Assembly (NCBI RefSeq): GCF_051414055.1
Contig: NZ_JBLKNX010000007.1
Span: forward strand, 85,865 to 149,864
Source of the DNA: Halosimplex halobium
Lineage (GTDB): Archaea; Halobacteriota; Halobacteria; Halobacteriales; Haloarculaceae
Length of the DNA stretch: 64,000 nucleotides
Reading direction: 5' to 3'
The notes below the pieces were generated by a model. It had not been told where the DNA came from. It was given only the letters and a program-made list of their open reading frames with translations, and made no database searches. Of this stretch, positions 35,227-44,081 are shown in pieces; position 1 is the stretch's first letter, and the number at the start of each line of letters is the position of its first letter. A program made the translations under genes and the position numbers.

Positions 35227-36567
35227 CTATAGATATCCCATCTCTTTGATGTTCTCTAGTACTTCTTCGGAGACCGCACGTTGCTCGCCTGGTGAAACCG
35301 GTCGTAATGCGTTTTTGTGTCTCGATAGTTCCTTCCGAAGTTCCTCCGGACGTGGACCGATCGATTCGTAGCGGTCTGATCTTGGATACCAGACGAGTTT
35401 ACGATCTTCTTCTTTCCAGACGAGGTGTTGCTCACGCTCTAGACGGTCATCCAGTCTGCCTTCAAAATCTGGTGGAAGGCTCTCACACATGTCGGTCCAC
35501 ATTGATTCCGGTGCTGAGTAATAGACGAACGCGGAGTCCCGAGTCATGTCAGAATAGAGACTCTGACTTCGAGTGTCGGGGGGGTCACAACCGGCCGCGT
35601 CGAGCACCGTCGGATACAAATCATTCAGTTGTACGATCTCATTCCTGTCTTCATTGGTGAGTTCCCCACTTGGGTCACGTACGAGTAGTGGAACTCTCAC
35701 GACACCGTCGGTGACAGTAAAATTGTGCCCAAAGATCCCATCGGTGCCGAACGAATCGCCATGGTCGCCGAAGACTACCAGAAGTGTGTCATCAAGTAAA
35801 CTATCTTCCTGCAGTGTCTCTACTACCTCACCGATCAGTTGGTCAGCTTCGTAGATGCAACCGCGATATAAGTCTTTGAAATGTTCTATGTCTGCGTCTG
35901 AGATCGGGGACAGTCCAAGGAATCTGTTCAGACGGCTATCATAGAGTTCCCGCTGGGTCTGATGTATTCGGTAGAGGCCGTGTGTAGTGAAATCGCCGAA
36001 TCGTCGGTAGGCAGTAATGTGGGGGTGATACGGATAATGGACGCCCTGTAAGTGAACAAAGTAGCAGAATGGCTCGCTTTGCTTAGAAAGACTCTCAATA
36101 ACGCGATCGATCGTGAACCGATCTTCGTTCTCAACACGAAACGTCGCTTCATGCAGCTTTCGCCAGCCACGCCGAACGAGACCTGTCAGTCCCTTTGAAA
36201 TTGGCCCATATTTTGGTGTGTGCACGTGGTCGAAGCCCCGAAGGATATCTCCTTGTTCCAGCCACCCATTGTGTCCAAATGACCGGACTGAGTATCCTCG
36301 CTGACCCAACAGCTCGGCGAAGGTCGGATGGTCTCCGAGTTGAACACCTTCATCGTTGATCTGGTGCTCTTCCGGATAGAGCCCAGTAAACACCGACGCA
36401 TGAACCGGTAACGTCCACGTTGATGGCGAGACCGTATTATGGTAAAGTGTACTTTCATCCGCGAGAGATTCAAGAAATGGCGTCGTAGTCAGAGACTGAT
36501 TGAGGAACGAACAGAAATCCGCACGAAGACTGTCGACCGAGATACACAGAATATTTGGAGCAGACAT
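35227..36567 (-). CDS. Sulfatase-family (alkaline phosphatase superfamily) protein, Thr in nucleophile position
   Basis: The 446-residue protein has the metal-site start NILCISVDSLRAD (aspartate ligand), the nucleophile segment STWTLPVHASVFTG and the metal-binding GDHGDSFG. In true sulfatases the nucleophile segment is C/S-x-P-x-R; here it is T-L-P-V-H, with Thr at the nucleophile position, as in many phospho- or alkylphospho-transferases of this superfamily. No signal peptide is seen. It shares a bidirectional promoter with the sulfatase-family gene at 36626. I chose the ATG at 36567, since the upstream in-frame codons extend into the promoter. Substrate is unknown; a role in glycan modification is inferred from context. 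Confidence 0.78.
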   Translation of the reverse strand: MSAPNILCISVDSLRADFCSFLNQSLTTTPFLESLADESTLYHNTVSPSTWTLPVHASVFTGLYPEEHQINDEGVQLGDHPTFAELLGQRGYSVRSFGHNGWLEQGDILRGFDHVHTPKYGPISKGLTGLVRRGWRKLHEATFRVENEDRFTIDRVIESLSKQSEPFCYFVHLQGVHYPYHPHITAYRRFGDFTTHGLYRIHQTQRELYDSRLNRFLGLSPISDADIEHFKDLYRGCIYEADQLIGEVVETLQEDSLLDDTLLVVFGDHGDSFGTDGIFGHNFTVTDGVVRVPLLVRDPSGELTNEDRNEIVQLNDLYPTVLDAAGCDPPDTRSQSLYSDMTRDSAFVYYSAPESMWTDMCESLPPDFEGRLDDRLEREQHLVWKEEDRKLVWYPRSDRYESIGPRPEELRKELSRHKNALRPVSPGEQRAVSEEVLENIKEMGYL

Positions 36568-36593
36568 GTACTTTCCAGAAGAGTGAACAGAGG

Positions 36594-36599
36594 TATATA
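36594..36599. promoter_or_regulatory. Shared palindromic TATA box of two divergent sulfatase-family genes
   Basis: The palindrome TATATA is centred at 36596.5, exactly 29.5 bases from the A of both divergent start codons (36567 on minus, 36626 on plus). Both genes would be leaderless and would compete for TBP at one box. Confidence 0.65.
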
Positions 36600-36625
36600 G
36601 GTGCTGGATCGAACAGATCACAAGG

Positions 36626-37990
36626 ATGCCCACTGTGCTAATCACTGTCGATGCGCTCCGGGCAGACCACCTCGCACAATACGGCTATTACCGGAATACC
36701 ATGCCCGTTTTAGACGATATTGCGGATGACGCTCTACGATACACCAATGCGTATGCAAATGGGCCACACACAGCCCGGTCGCTGCCATCACTTCTCACCT
36801 CGAAACGATTGTTTTCGACAGAGCTCACTAACGGCCCCACGATCGCAACGGTACTCCAAGACGGTGGTATCACGACAGCTGCATTACACTCGAACACAGC
36901 GATATCGACACGATATGACCAGATTGATGGATTTGACACCTACGAAGACTATAGCACAGCGCTGGACGATTCCAGCGAAAATACTGTTCCCAAGAAGAGA
37001 CGACAAAAATTGTACAACCGACTCGTCTCAGTTGTCGCTCCTCGAATCCCAGAGTCATCGGGTATCCATAGCTTAGCGAGTTTCGTCCACGGTTCGATGT
37101 CGTCGTCTGAGTCGATGCATGACTTCAGCGTATACGTTGGCGCGGAAGAGTTGACGACCGACGCGATCGAATGGGTTCGTCAACATGCCGGGACGGAATT
37201 TTTTCTTTGGATGCACTATATGGACCCCCATCGACCGTATGGTCTTCATCCCCCAGAACCGGAATACGTCGAAAAAAAGCCATCAACAGACCGGTTGCGT
37301 CGCTTGATGGCAAAAGTTGGGGAGAACACTTCTGACGTGACAGACGAAGAGTGGAAATACCTCGTTGACCTCTACGACTCCGAACTTCGTTACACAGGCA
37401 AGCAGATCGACCGCTTCTTTCGGTTATTACGTGACGAGGGAATTTGGGAGGAAACGAACCTGATTCTGACGGCAGACCACGGAGAAGAGTTCTACGATCA
37501 CGGGGAAGCGTTTCACCGGAACCTCCCTTACGAGGAACTGATCCACGTCCCGCTGTTCGTCCGAACTACAGACGGTAGATCCGGAACACGGGAAAGTCTC
37601 AGAGAGCTAATCGATATCGGACCTACAGTACTAGAGTTCCATGATGAACACGAATCGAGTTTCGAGGGTCGATCACTGTTTGACGGCCCCGACCGTGATG
37701 TTGTGTCTGTCGGCTCAATTCGCGAAAACGACAAAGCCGCGGCCGCCAGGCAAGGGGATCACAAACTCATTCAGATGTGGTCGAATGGCGATGGGAAAGC
37801 CAACGAGTACTACGACTTATCGACGGATCCAGCGGAAAGAGAACCCCTGGCTGATACGTCAGTGATAGACGCGAGCAAACTGGAAACAGTCATCCACGAG
37901 GTTGTTCAGGACGCTGACCTCGACTACTCGGTTCCAATCGAATCCGAAGCGGCACGTCGGCGACTACGTGACCTCGGATACGTAGAATAG
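36626..37990 (+). CDS. Sulfatase-family (alkaline phosphatase superfamily) protein
   Basis: The 454-residue protein has the expected metal site VLITVDALRADH (aspartate ligand), a nucleophile segment GPHTARSLPSLLTS and the metal-binding TADHGEEF. The nucleophile position aligns with Thr in H-T-A-R-S, not the Cys or Ser of formylglycine sulfatases. The C-terminal part follows the family's usual DLYDSELRYTGKQIDRFFRLL helix and HVPLFVRTTDG strand. It is divergent from the 35227 gene and shares its TATA box. It lies within the AT-rich part of the island. Activity as a sulfatase is doubtful; a phospho- or sulfo-transferase or hydrolase role on the surface glycan is possible. Confidence 0.78.
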   Translation: MPTVLITVDALRADHLAQYGYYRNTMPVLDDIADDALRYTNAYANGPHTARSLPSLLTSKRLFSTELTNGPTIATVLQDGGITTAALHSNTAISTRYDQIDGFDTYEDYSTALDDSSENTVPKKRRQKLYNRLVSVVAPRIPESSGIHSLASFVHGSMSSSESMHDFSVYVGAEELTTDAIEWVRQHAGTEFFLWMHYMDPHRPYGLHPPEPEYVEKKPSTDRLRRLMAKVGENTSDVTDEEWKYLVDLYDSELRYTGKQIDRFFRLLRDEGIWEETNLILTADHGEEFYDHGEAFHRNLPYEELIHVPLFVRTTDGRSGTRESLRELIDIGPTVLEFHDEHESSFEGRSLFDGPDRDVVSVGSIRENDKAAAARQGDHKLIQMWSNGDGKANEYYDLSTDPAEREPLADTSVIDASKLETVIHEVVQDADLDYSVPIESEAARRRLRDLGYVE

Positions 37991-37994
37991 TCAC

Positions 37995-39146
37995 TCAGAG
38001 AGCATCGATGAACGACACGATATTTTTTGCTCGCTGAGTCCACGTATACTGTGTAACGTTACGTTGGACACTCTCCGCGAGTGAACGATACAGGTCGTCG
38101 TCACTGAGTACTAACCTGATCGCATCAGCCAGCGCTACTGAATCGCCAGGCGGCACAAGTAGCGCGTTCTCGCCGTTGGTGAGCACTTCACCGAGGACAT
38201 TGAGATCACTTGCGACAATCGGTCGTCCGGCAGCCATGTATTCGAACAGTTTCAGTGGGGATAGAAAGTCCCGCGCATCCGACGTGTACGGTGCAATGAG
38301 GATATCCGCGGCTGTCTGATATAGCGGAATTTTCGCCGGTTCAACAAACCCTGTGAATACGACGTTAGCCGCTCCGTTAGCGATACTTTCAAGTCGTTCA
38401 ATGTCTTCTTGATATCCTCCGACAATATAGACTGTTGCATCAATATCGGGGGCGGCACGAATGAGTTCTTCAACACCTTTGCCCCGATATAGATGTCCAG
38501 TGTACATCACAACTTGTTCATGTTGCGACATACCGATTTCGCGTCTCGCAGCAGCTTTACTCAACGACTCATAAGGACTGAGATCAACTCCATCTGGCGC
38601 GACTAGACACTTTTGATCCGGTATCCCGTACAGATCCTGATCACGCTGTTTCAGTGCATCAGTTATACAAACAAGACCGTCAAGATCTCCGAAGAATCGT
38701 TGTTTGAAATGTGCGGAGATATCATGATGGTGCTCAAAGATGAGGGTTGGACGTTTCGATTTTGGCAAAAGTTCTTTAATTTCATTAATAAAGAACATAC
38801 CATAGTAGTTTCGCCCATAAACCGTGTCTGTTCCGTCAATATCGCCAAGTAACAAGCGATAGATGCCCCAAGCGGTCATTGAACCCATCATTGAGAGTGG
38901 TCCTATTTGTGGAACTTCCGAGAAACGATTCTGAAGAGACGGAATAGTGATAATATCAAATGGTTCGGAAAGACCGTAATATGGCGCTATATCATCCCAC
39001 GTTACTTGGTTCTGCAACTGACCATGGCTTGGATGAACGAAAGCCACATCAACACCGCACTTTGAGAAAGATTGACACATGTGCATCTGTTGGATCATAT
39101 GGGCTCTCTTCCCTGGAATATCCGCGTTTGAAAGATAATATAACAA
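37995..39146 (-). CDS. GT4 glycosyltransferase (TTG start)
   Basis: The 383-residue protein has the GT-B fold of family 4: an N-terminal Rossmann start LYYLSNADIPGKRAHM, the hinge region ending in DGVDLSPYE, HLYRGKGVEELIRA and a nucleotide-binding part LKLFEYMAAGRPIVASD. The first strand is needed for the fold, and the only start codon that includes it is TTG at 39146; the first ATG (internal, about 16 codons later) would remove it. TTG starts are uncommon in haloarchaea. It is in the AT-rich island and convergent with the sulfatase-family gene at 36626 (5 bases between stops). Confidence 0.82.
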   Translation of the reverse strand: MLYYLSNADIPGKRAHMIQQMHMCQSFSKCGVDVAFVHPSHGQLQNQVTWDDIAPYYGLSEPFDIITIPSLQNRFSEVPQIGPLSMMGSMTAWGIYRLLLGDIDGTDTVYGRNYYGMFFINEIKELLPKSKRPTLIFEHHHDISAHFKQRFFGDLDGLVCITDALKQRDQDLYGIPDQKCLVAPDGVDLSPYESLSKAAARREIGMSQHEQVVMYTGHLYRGKGVEELIRAAPDIDATVYIVGGYQEDIERLESIANGAANVVFTGFVEPAKIPLYQTAADILIAPYTSDARDFLSPLKLFEYMAAGRPIVASDLNVLGEVLTNGENALLVPPGDSVALADAIRLVLSDDDLYRSLAESVQRNVTQYTWTQRAKNIVSFIDAL

Positions 39147-39305
39147 ATCAGTTGTAGATTAGATGGAGGGCGATAATAAATGTAGTGCTAACCGTCTCTA
39201 AGACCCATAGCCTGTTTGCGTAGCAAGTACCCCTGAAAAATTAATTGTTGGTTGTGTTTTTAGTATTGTATTAATTAATAAGTTCATTTTACTAGGTCAG
39301 TTCAT

Positions 39306-39440
39306 ATGAGTGAAAATAAATTTTTGGCCGAGAAGAATCTCGATAGAGTTGCAACGTATCAATCTATCCCGGACGTGCCACTGTCGACCAAAGCGTTTCA
39401 TGACTTAGTACATGATAACAGAATTGTTGAGATCCCGTGT
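39306..39440 (+). pseudogene. 5' part of a frameshifted methyltransferase gene
   Basis: An ATG at 39306 has an AT-rich promoter (TTAATTAATAAG, about 30 bases upstream) and opens a frame reading KAFHDLVHDNRI. After that the frame stops making sense, while the frame of the methyltransferase ORF (39412 onwards) continues with a natural motif I. The two frames differ by one base. A single frameshift near 39410-39440 would join them. The AT-rich/GC-rich composition border falls at the same point. Confidence 0.5.
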
Positions 39441-40116
39441 CGCTGCGGGCGATCGGTTACTCGATGTCGGGACCAAGCACGGGCGGACGGTGACTGGACT
39501 CCCGTGCGATGTCTACGGGATCGATATCGAACTCGACCCGCAGGTCGACGACGTCCAGTTCGCATTGGCCGATGGCTGTCGACTCCCATTCGCTTCGGAC
39601 ACGTTCGATTACGTGGTCTGTACGCAGGTATTAGAACACCTTCCCGACAAACGAGCTCTCGTCAGAGAGATGAGCCGGGTCCTCCGACCGGACGGGACGC
39701 TGTACGTGAATTTCCCGAATCGCCTGTTTCCGGACCGCCCGCACAGTCCGCCAGGGTGGTACTCGTATCTGCCCCGGAGCGTCGCACTCGCTCTCGCGCC
39801 GGCTCTACTCGACAGGGAGACTGCTCGATACTACGAACGGAGCGTTTTCAATCTCTCACCGATCCGAGCCAGACGATTGCTTCACGAGAGTTTCGAGAAC
39901 GTCGAGTATGCCACGTTCCGACACAAGCGCCAACATAGGGCTGTATTCACGGGCGAGAAGTCAGTCGAAGGCTACGAGACGAGTCCGTCGGGTCGGATAG
40001 TCGGGAGAGCAGCCCCGATCCTCGAGTTGCTGGCCCGTGTCCCGGTGTTTGGCTGGATCCTAGAACTCGTCTACCCCCACGCAGAGTACACGTGTCGGGA
40101 GCCGCGTCGGTCGTAA
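39412..40116 (+). CDS. Class I SAM-dependent methyltransferase (possibly frameshifted at its 5' end)
   Basis: The 234-residue frame has motif I as DRLLDVGTKHGRTV, the strand-2 acidic D-I-E-L-D, LPFASDTFDYVVCTQVLEHL (motif IV) and LRPDGTLYVNFPNR (post-IV), so it is a small-molecule methyltransferase of the glycan cluster. The ATG at 39412 leaves a short helix before motif I, less than usual. The frame at 39306 offers the missing N-terminus if one base is gained or lost. It may be translated as annotated or be inactive. The protein carries on about 60 residues beyond the catalytic core, ending with a hydrophobic segment. Confidence 0.7.
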   Translation: MITELLRSRVAAGDRLLDVGTKHGRTVTGLPCDVYGIDIELDPQVDDVQFALADGCRLPFASDTFDYVVCTQVLEHLPDKRALVREMSRVLRPDGTLYVNFPNRLFPDRPHSPPGWYSYLPRSVALALAPALLDRETARYYERSVFNLSPIRARRLLHESFENVEYATFRHKRQHRAVFTGEKSVEGYETSPSGRIVGRAAPILELLARVPVFGWILELVYPHAEYTCREPRRS

Positions 40117-40267
40117 CTGGCCAGCGAGGATCTGTCGTGGCCACAGAATCTGGGTCGAGGACGGACCGGAGCCAGTACGTTGATACCTCCCTCACTAGAT
40201 GCAAACGCACGGGTAGTCGTTCGAGTATCGAGTACGAAGGGAAACGGCGCCACAGGATCACCGACCG

Positions 40268-41374
40268 ATGACACGGATCTGCTTCGTTTCGCTCGCTGCC
40301 TACGGGTACTTCGTCCCAGACACCGACACTTTCGGAGGGGGCGCACAGCGACAGCTTTCCCTCCTCGCTCGAGAGCTGACCGCTGACTTCGACGTCCACT
40401 TTGTCGTCGGCGACTACGGCCAGCCCGAGCGGGAAGTCCGCGACGGCGTCGTGTTACACCGATCGTATCGTCCCGACCCGGAGTCGGCGGCCCTCCGACA
40501 GCCGGTCGAACTCGCGAAACTGCTAGCTGCCATGCGCCGGGCGGACGCGGACATCTACGTCTACAGGGGTCGGCCGTGGAAAGCAACCCTCGTCTACCTG
40601 CTCGCTCGAGTGCTCCGGAAACGGATGGTGTACAACCTCGCGAACGACTCGAACGTGACTGATGGTCCGGACGCGCTCCCGTCACCGGCTCGCTGGCTCT
40701 TCGAACGAACGCTCAAGAAGTGTGATGGGATTATCGCCCAGACCGACCGACAGGCTACCTTCCTCGCCGAACGATTCGGCGTCGAATCGACGGTCGTCCC
40801 GAACGGTTATCCGCCGATCACCGACCGGGTTCCGCACGACGACCGCGAGTACTTCCTGTGGGTCGGTCGCCTCGACGGATCACAGAAACGACCGCACCTG
40901 TATCTCGACCTGGCCGAGCGTTTGCCCGATACGGAGTTCCGCATCGCCGGTCCCGACGGACTCGACGCCGACTACTCGAGGCGAGTTCGCCAGCGGGCCG
41001 CGGATCTGGAGAACGTGAACGATCTCGGCGTCGTCGACCCCGAGGAGATCCACCGGTACTTCCGGGACGCGATCGCGCTCGTGAACACGTCCGCCCACGA
41101 GGGGTTCCCGAACACCTTCCTCGAAGCGTGGCGGTTCGACACGCCCGTCGTCAGTCTCGACGTCGACCCGTCGCGGTTCGTCTCCCCGGACATCAACGGG
41201 TTCGCCCGCGGTGACCACGACCGGCTCGTCGGCTTCGTGGAGCGACTGCACGACGACGTGGCATTCCGACGGGAGCTGGGTCGAACGGCCGGGAAGTACG
41301 TCCGCGAGAACCTCTCGATCGAACGTGTCGCTGAACAGTACGCCCGTGTGATCCGTCGTGCCGCCGAGTCCTGA
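40268..41374 (+). CDS. GT4 glycosyltransferase
   Basis: The 368-residue GT-B protein has N-terminal VSLAAYGYFVPDTDTFGGG with the acceptor-domain glycine loop, VVPNGYPPIT at the linker, and the nucleotide domain with LWVGRLDGSQKRPHLYLDLA. The E-x7-E motif is HEGFPNTFLEAW (near residue 277). It is GC-rich like the rest of the cluster, unlike the genes just upstream. The spacing to the methyltransferase is about 150 bases and to the next GT about 125 bases, so it may have its own promoter. Sugar donor is unknown; several such GT4 proteins occur in this island. Confidence 0.83.
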   Translation: MTRICFVSLAAYGYFVPDTDTFGGGAQRQLSLLARELTADFDVHFVVGDYGQPEREVRDGVVLHRSYRPDPESAALRQPVELAKLLAAMRRADADIYVYRGRPWKATLVYLLARVLRKRMVYNLANDSNVTDGPDALPSPARWLFERTLKKCDGIIAQTDRQATFLAERFGVESTVVPNGYPPITDRVPHDDREYFLWVGRLDGSQKRPHLYLDLAERLPDTEFRIAGPDGLDADYSRRVRQRAADLENVNDLGVVDPEEIHRYFRDAIALVNTSAHEGFPNTFLEAWRFDTPVVSLDVDPSRFVSPDINGFARGDHDRLVGFVERLHDDVAFRRELGRTAGKYVRENLSIERVAEQYARVIRRAAES

Positions 41375-41466
41375 CGGGAGCGGCCAACGGCAGAGGGCCG
41401 ACGACTGATTGACTATGACTCCCCGGCCTGAGCCGAGATCACCGAAACCGGTGGATAATTCGGGTG

Positions 41467-41475
41467 GTTATATAC
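41467..41475 (+). promoter_or_regulatory. TATA box of the GT4 gene at 41500
   Basis: GTTATATAC lies 25-33 bases upstream of the ATG at 41500, a strong leaderless-promoter match that supports the chosen start. Confidence 0.55.
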
Positions 41476-41499
41476 TTTCGACGGACGAGAGTCCGCTGG

Positions 41500-42630
41500 A
41501 TGGATGTCTGCTACCTGATCAACCAGCTCGCGCCGGGCGGTGCGCCCACGCTCTTGCTCGATATCGTGCGCACCATCGACGACCCGGACATCTCCTTCAC
41601 CGTCTGCTATCTCGAAGGCGACGATACGCTCGTCACGGACCTGAAAGACGCTGGCGCGACAATCGTCGACTTGGAAGCGACGTTCAAGTTCGACCCGCGG
41701 GCGCTGTGGCGACTCCTCCGATTCCTCCGGAGCAACGACTTTGATATCCTGCACGCCCACCTTCCGTACTCCCAGACAGTCGGTCGGGTTGCGGCCCGCC
41801 TCTCGGGCATCGACGTAGTCGTCAGCACCCAGCACAACGTCCCCGAGAATTACCACCCGATCACCCGGTCGCTCGAACGGGCGACGCGGCCGCTCGACGA
41901 CGCGACGGTCGCGGTCTCGACCGGGGTAGAGCGAGCGTTTCGCGATGCGGCGCACCGGTTCAACGGAGCACTCGACGACGGGTGGTGTACGATCTACAAC
42001 GGCATCGATGTCGAGGCCTTCGGATCGGCAGTCGAAGCGGCGGATCCCGAATCGCTGACTGTCGACATCGACGACAACGCAACGGTCTATCTCAACATCT
42101 CGCGGTACGTTCCAGCGAAAGATCAGGAGACACTCGTGGACGCGATGGCTGCTGTCGTCGATCAGGAGCCAAACGCCCGGCTGTTCATCGTCGGCTGGGG
42201 GCCTCAAGAGGGTCAACTCCGTGATCGGGTTCGTCAGCGCGGGCTCGACGATGTCGTGACTGTTACCGGACGTGTCCCGTCGGTCCACGAATACTATGCG
42301 CTGGCCGACGTGTTCGTCTCCTCGTCAGTATTCGAGGGACTCCCGATCGCCCATCTTGAGGCGATGGCTGCGAGGCTTCCGGTGGTTGCGACGGACATTC
42401 CCGGCGTGGACGAGGTCGTCGTCGACGGGGAGACAGGACGACTTGTTCCACCCGAGGCCCCGGACGCACTCGCGTCGGCGATGTGTGAACTCGCGGACGC
42501 CGACCGCCAGGCGGCCTTCGGTCGTGCAGGTCACCAGCGGGTCAAAGACGAGTTCGACATCGAAACGACCATCGAAGCCCATCTTCAGCTCTACGAGTCG
42601 CTCTGTTCCAGGCAACGGAGCGTTCAGTGA
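41500..42630 (+). CDS. GT4 glycosyltransferase
   Basis: The 376-residue protein is a GT-B glycosyltransferase: N-terminal VCYLINQLAPGGAPTLLLDI with the glycine loop, HAHLPYSQTVGR, IYNGIDVEAF at the linker, SRYVPAKDQETLVDA in the nucleotide domain and E-x7-E FEGLPIAHLEAM (near 283). I start it at 41500, because the upstream in-frame GTG lies within the TATA box region. It probably adds a sugar to the surface glycan. It is followed by a membrane protein gene on the same strand after 76 bases. Confidence 0.83.
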   Translation: MDVCYLINQLAPGGAPTLLLDIVRTIDDPDISFTVCYLEGDDTLVTDLKDAGATIVDLEATFKFDPRALWRLLRFLRSNDFDILHAHLPYSQTVGRVAARLSGIDVVVSTQHNVPENYHPITRSLERATRPLDDATVAVSTGVERAFRDAAHRFNGALDDGWCTIYNGIDVEAFGSAVEAADPESLTVDIDDNATVYLNISRYVPAKDQETLVDAMAAVVDQEPNARLFIVGWGPQEGQLRDRVRQRGLDDVVTVTGRVPSVHEYYALADVFVSSSVFEGLPIAHLEAMAARLPVVATDIPGVDEVVVDGETGRLVPPEAPDALASAMCELADADRQAAFGRAGHQRVKDEFDIETTIEAHLQLYESLCSRQRSVQ

Positions 42631-42706
42631 GTAGAGGTCTCGTTTCCGGACCGAGCGTCGGTGCGGGCCAGAATCGTTTTGTCGGCCGACACACGTCTCG
42701 GAAACG

Positions 42707-43882
42707 ATGAACGATGGGCGACGACTCGGTGTCGGCGGGCTCGTCTTCTTCGGAGCCCTTGCAACGCGCCTTGTCGGTGTGGCGGCGACCAGCCTCACAG
42801 CACTGAACCCGTATGCGAAGGCAGATGCGGACCGGTTCGCCGTTAGTGCCGCCGAGACTGCCGCAACGCTAGCCGCGGGACAGATCCCGGTGATCCCGAC
42901 GGATCCGAACCGGATCGTCACACTCTGGGGGTTCTTTCTCTCGCCGCTGTGGCTGTTGCCAGGACCCAACCGACTGTACGGGCGGGTGTTCGTCGCCCTT
43001 CTCGGGGCATTCGCCGTCTACGGACTGTATCGTCTCACCAGTGCGCTTCACTCTCGCAAGGCTGGCATCGTTCCTACGCTCCCTCTAATCTGTTATCCGA
43101 GTTTTGTCTTCATTCACAGTACCATCCTCAGGGAATCGTTCGTCCTCGCAGGGCTCGTCTGGGCGACGGTGTTGCTGAGTGGTGCCGTGTCCGTCCCTGC
43201 GTGGATTCCGAACGATATCGGGCCCGCGTGGTTCCCGAGTGGGACCGTCCGACTCGTCGCGGGTACGGCAGTTCTGGGCGTGATATCGATCGTCCGGTGG
43301 GAGAACCTGCCGCTGTACGCGCTCGCGATCGGAACTGGCGTCGCGGTCGGATATCGAGACGTTCTCACACGCGTTCGAATCGCTGTCGCAGCGGGCGTCA
43401 GCACTCTGGTTGGTCTCACGGTCGCCCGTCCGATGGTTCGGTCGGCGCTCGACTTCCTGGTCGTCAAGCGCCGCCGCCGGAGCCGGGGTCGGACAGTCTA
43501 TCTCCCCGGGTTCCTCCCGGACACGATCCCGAAAGCGGTCGCGTTCGCGCCCGTCGGCGCGATTTACTTCCTGTTCACGCCGTTCCCCTGGATGGTCGAG
43601 CAGGCGGCCGACGTGGTTGTGTTCGTCCAGGCTATCGGCAATGTCGTCGCAGCGGGCTTCGCTATACTCGGCGTCCCGGTCCTCTGGCGCCGCTCGAAGC
43701 GGACGACGACTGCGCTCATCGCGGCGTTCGTCGTCGGGACGGTGCTCTACGGGTTGGTCAACGCGAACGTCGGGGCGAACGTCAGGCAACGCCAGATGTT
43801 CCTCTGGGTACTCTTCCTGTTCGCCGGTGTCGGCGTCGCCGAGCGCGTCGACCTCACCGAGCGGTTCGAGCGGCTTTCCTGA
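42707..43882 (+). CDS. Multi-pass membrane protein (GT-C-like), unknown
   Basis: The 391-residue protein is strongly hydrophobic, with about nine to ten predicted membrane helices. Charged loops separate them, including a longer cytoplasmic or extracytoplasmic stretch with VVKRRRRSRGRT (near residue 255), which by charge faces the cytoplasm. No diagnostic motif is visible. Near the N-terminus D-A-D-R-F-A-V in a loop could resemble the first-loop acidic motif of GT-C transferases. In this cluster it could be a sugar transferase, a polymerase or ligase. I do not assign a function. Confidence 0.65.
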   Translation: MNDGRRLGVGGLVFFGALATRLVGVAATSLTALNPYAKADADRFAVSAAETAATLAAGQIPVIPTDPNRIVTLWGFFLSPLWLLPGPNRLYGRVFVALLGAFAVYGLYRLTSALHSRKAGIVPTLPLICYPSFVFIHSTILRESFVLAGLVWATVLLSGAVSVPAWIPNDIGPAWFPSGTVRLVAGTAVLGVISIVRWENLPLYALAIGTGVAVGYRDVLTRVRIAVAAGVSTLVGLTVARPMVRSALDFLVVKRRRRSRGRTVYLPGFLPDTIPKAVAFAPVGAIYFLFTPFPWMVEQAADVVVFVQAIGNVVAAGFAILGVPVLWRRSKRTTTALIAAFVVGTVLYGLVNANVGANVRQRQMFLWVLFLFAGVGVAERVDLTERFERLS

Positions 43883-43952
43883 TCGCGCTGCCGAACGACT
43901 CGTGCCGATCCGACCGACATCGTTAGGGGGCTGAGCGGACGTATGGCGAACG

Positions 43953-44081
43953 ATGACTGCCGGACCATCCGTTCGCAAGGCCGGTTGCGCCCAGTCGCTC
44001 GGTCCGGTCCGGCTGGCGAAGTCTGGCACCGCCGACACGCTGCTGTTCGAGATGTCCATCGCCACGGGTGAGCAACAGTGA
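43953..44081 (+). CDS. 42-residue ORF coupled to the following sulfatase-family gene
   Basis: An ATG at 43953 opens a 42-residue frame whose TGA overlaps the GTG start of the next gene (GTGA). That four-base overlap is a common translational coupling signal in this window. The peptide has no recognised domain or signal peptide. Two other overlapping frames exist here, so coding status is doubtful. The spacer 43883-44077 otherwise shows only this. Confidence 0.25.
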   Translation: MTAGPSVRKAGCAQSLGPVRLAKSGTADTLLFEMSIATGEQQ

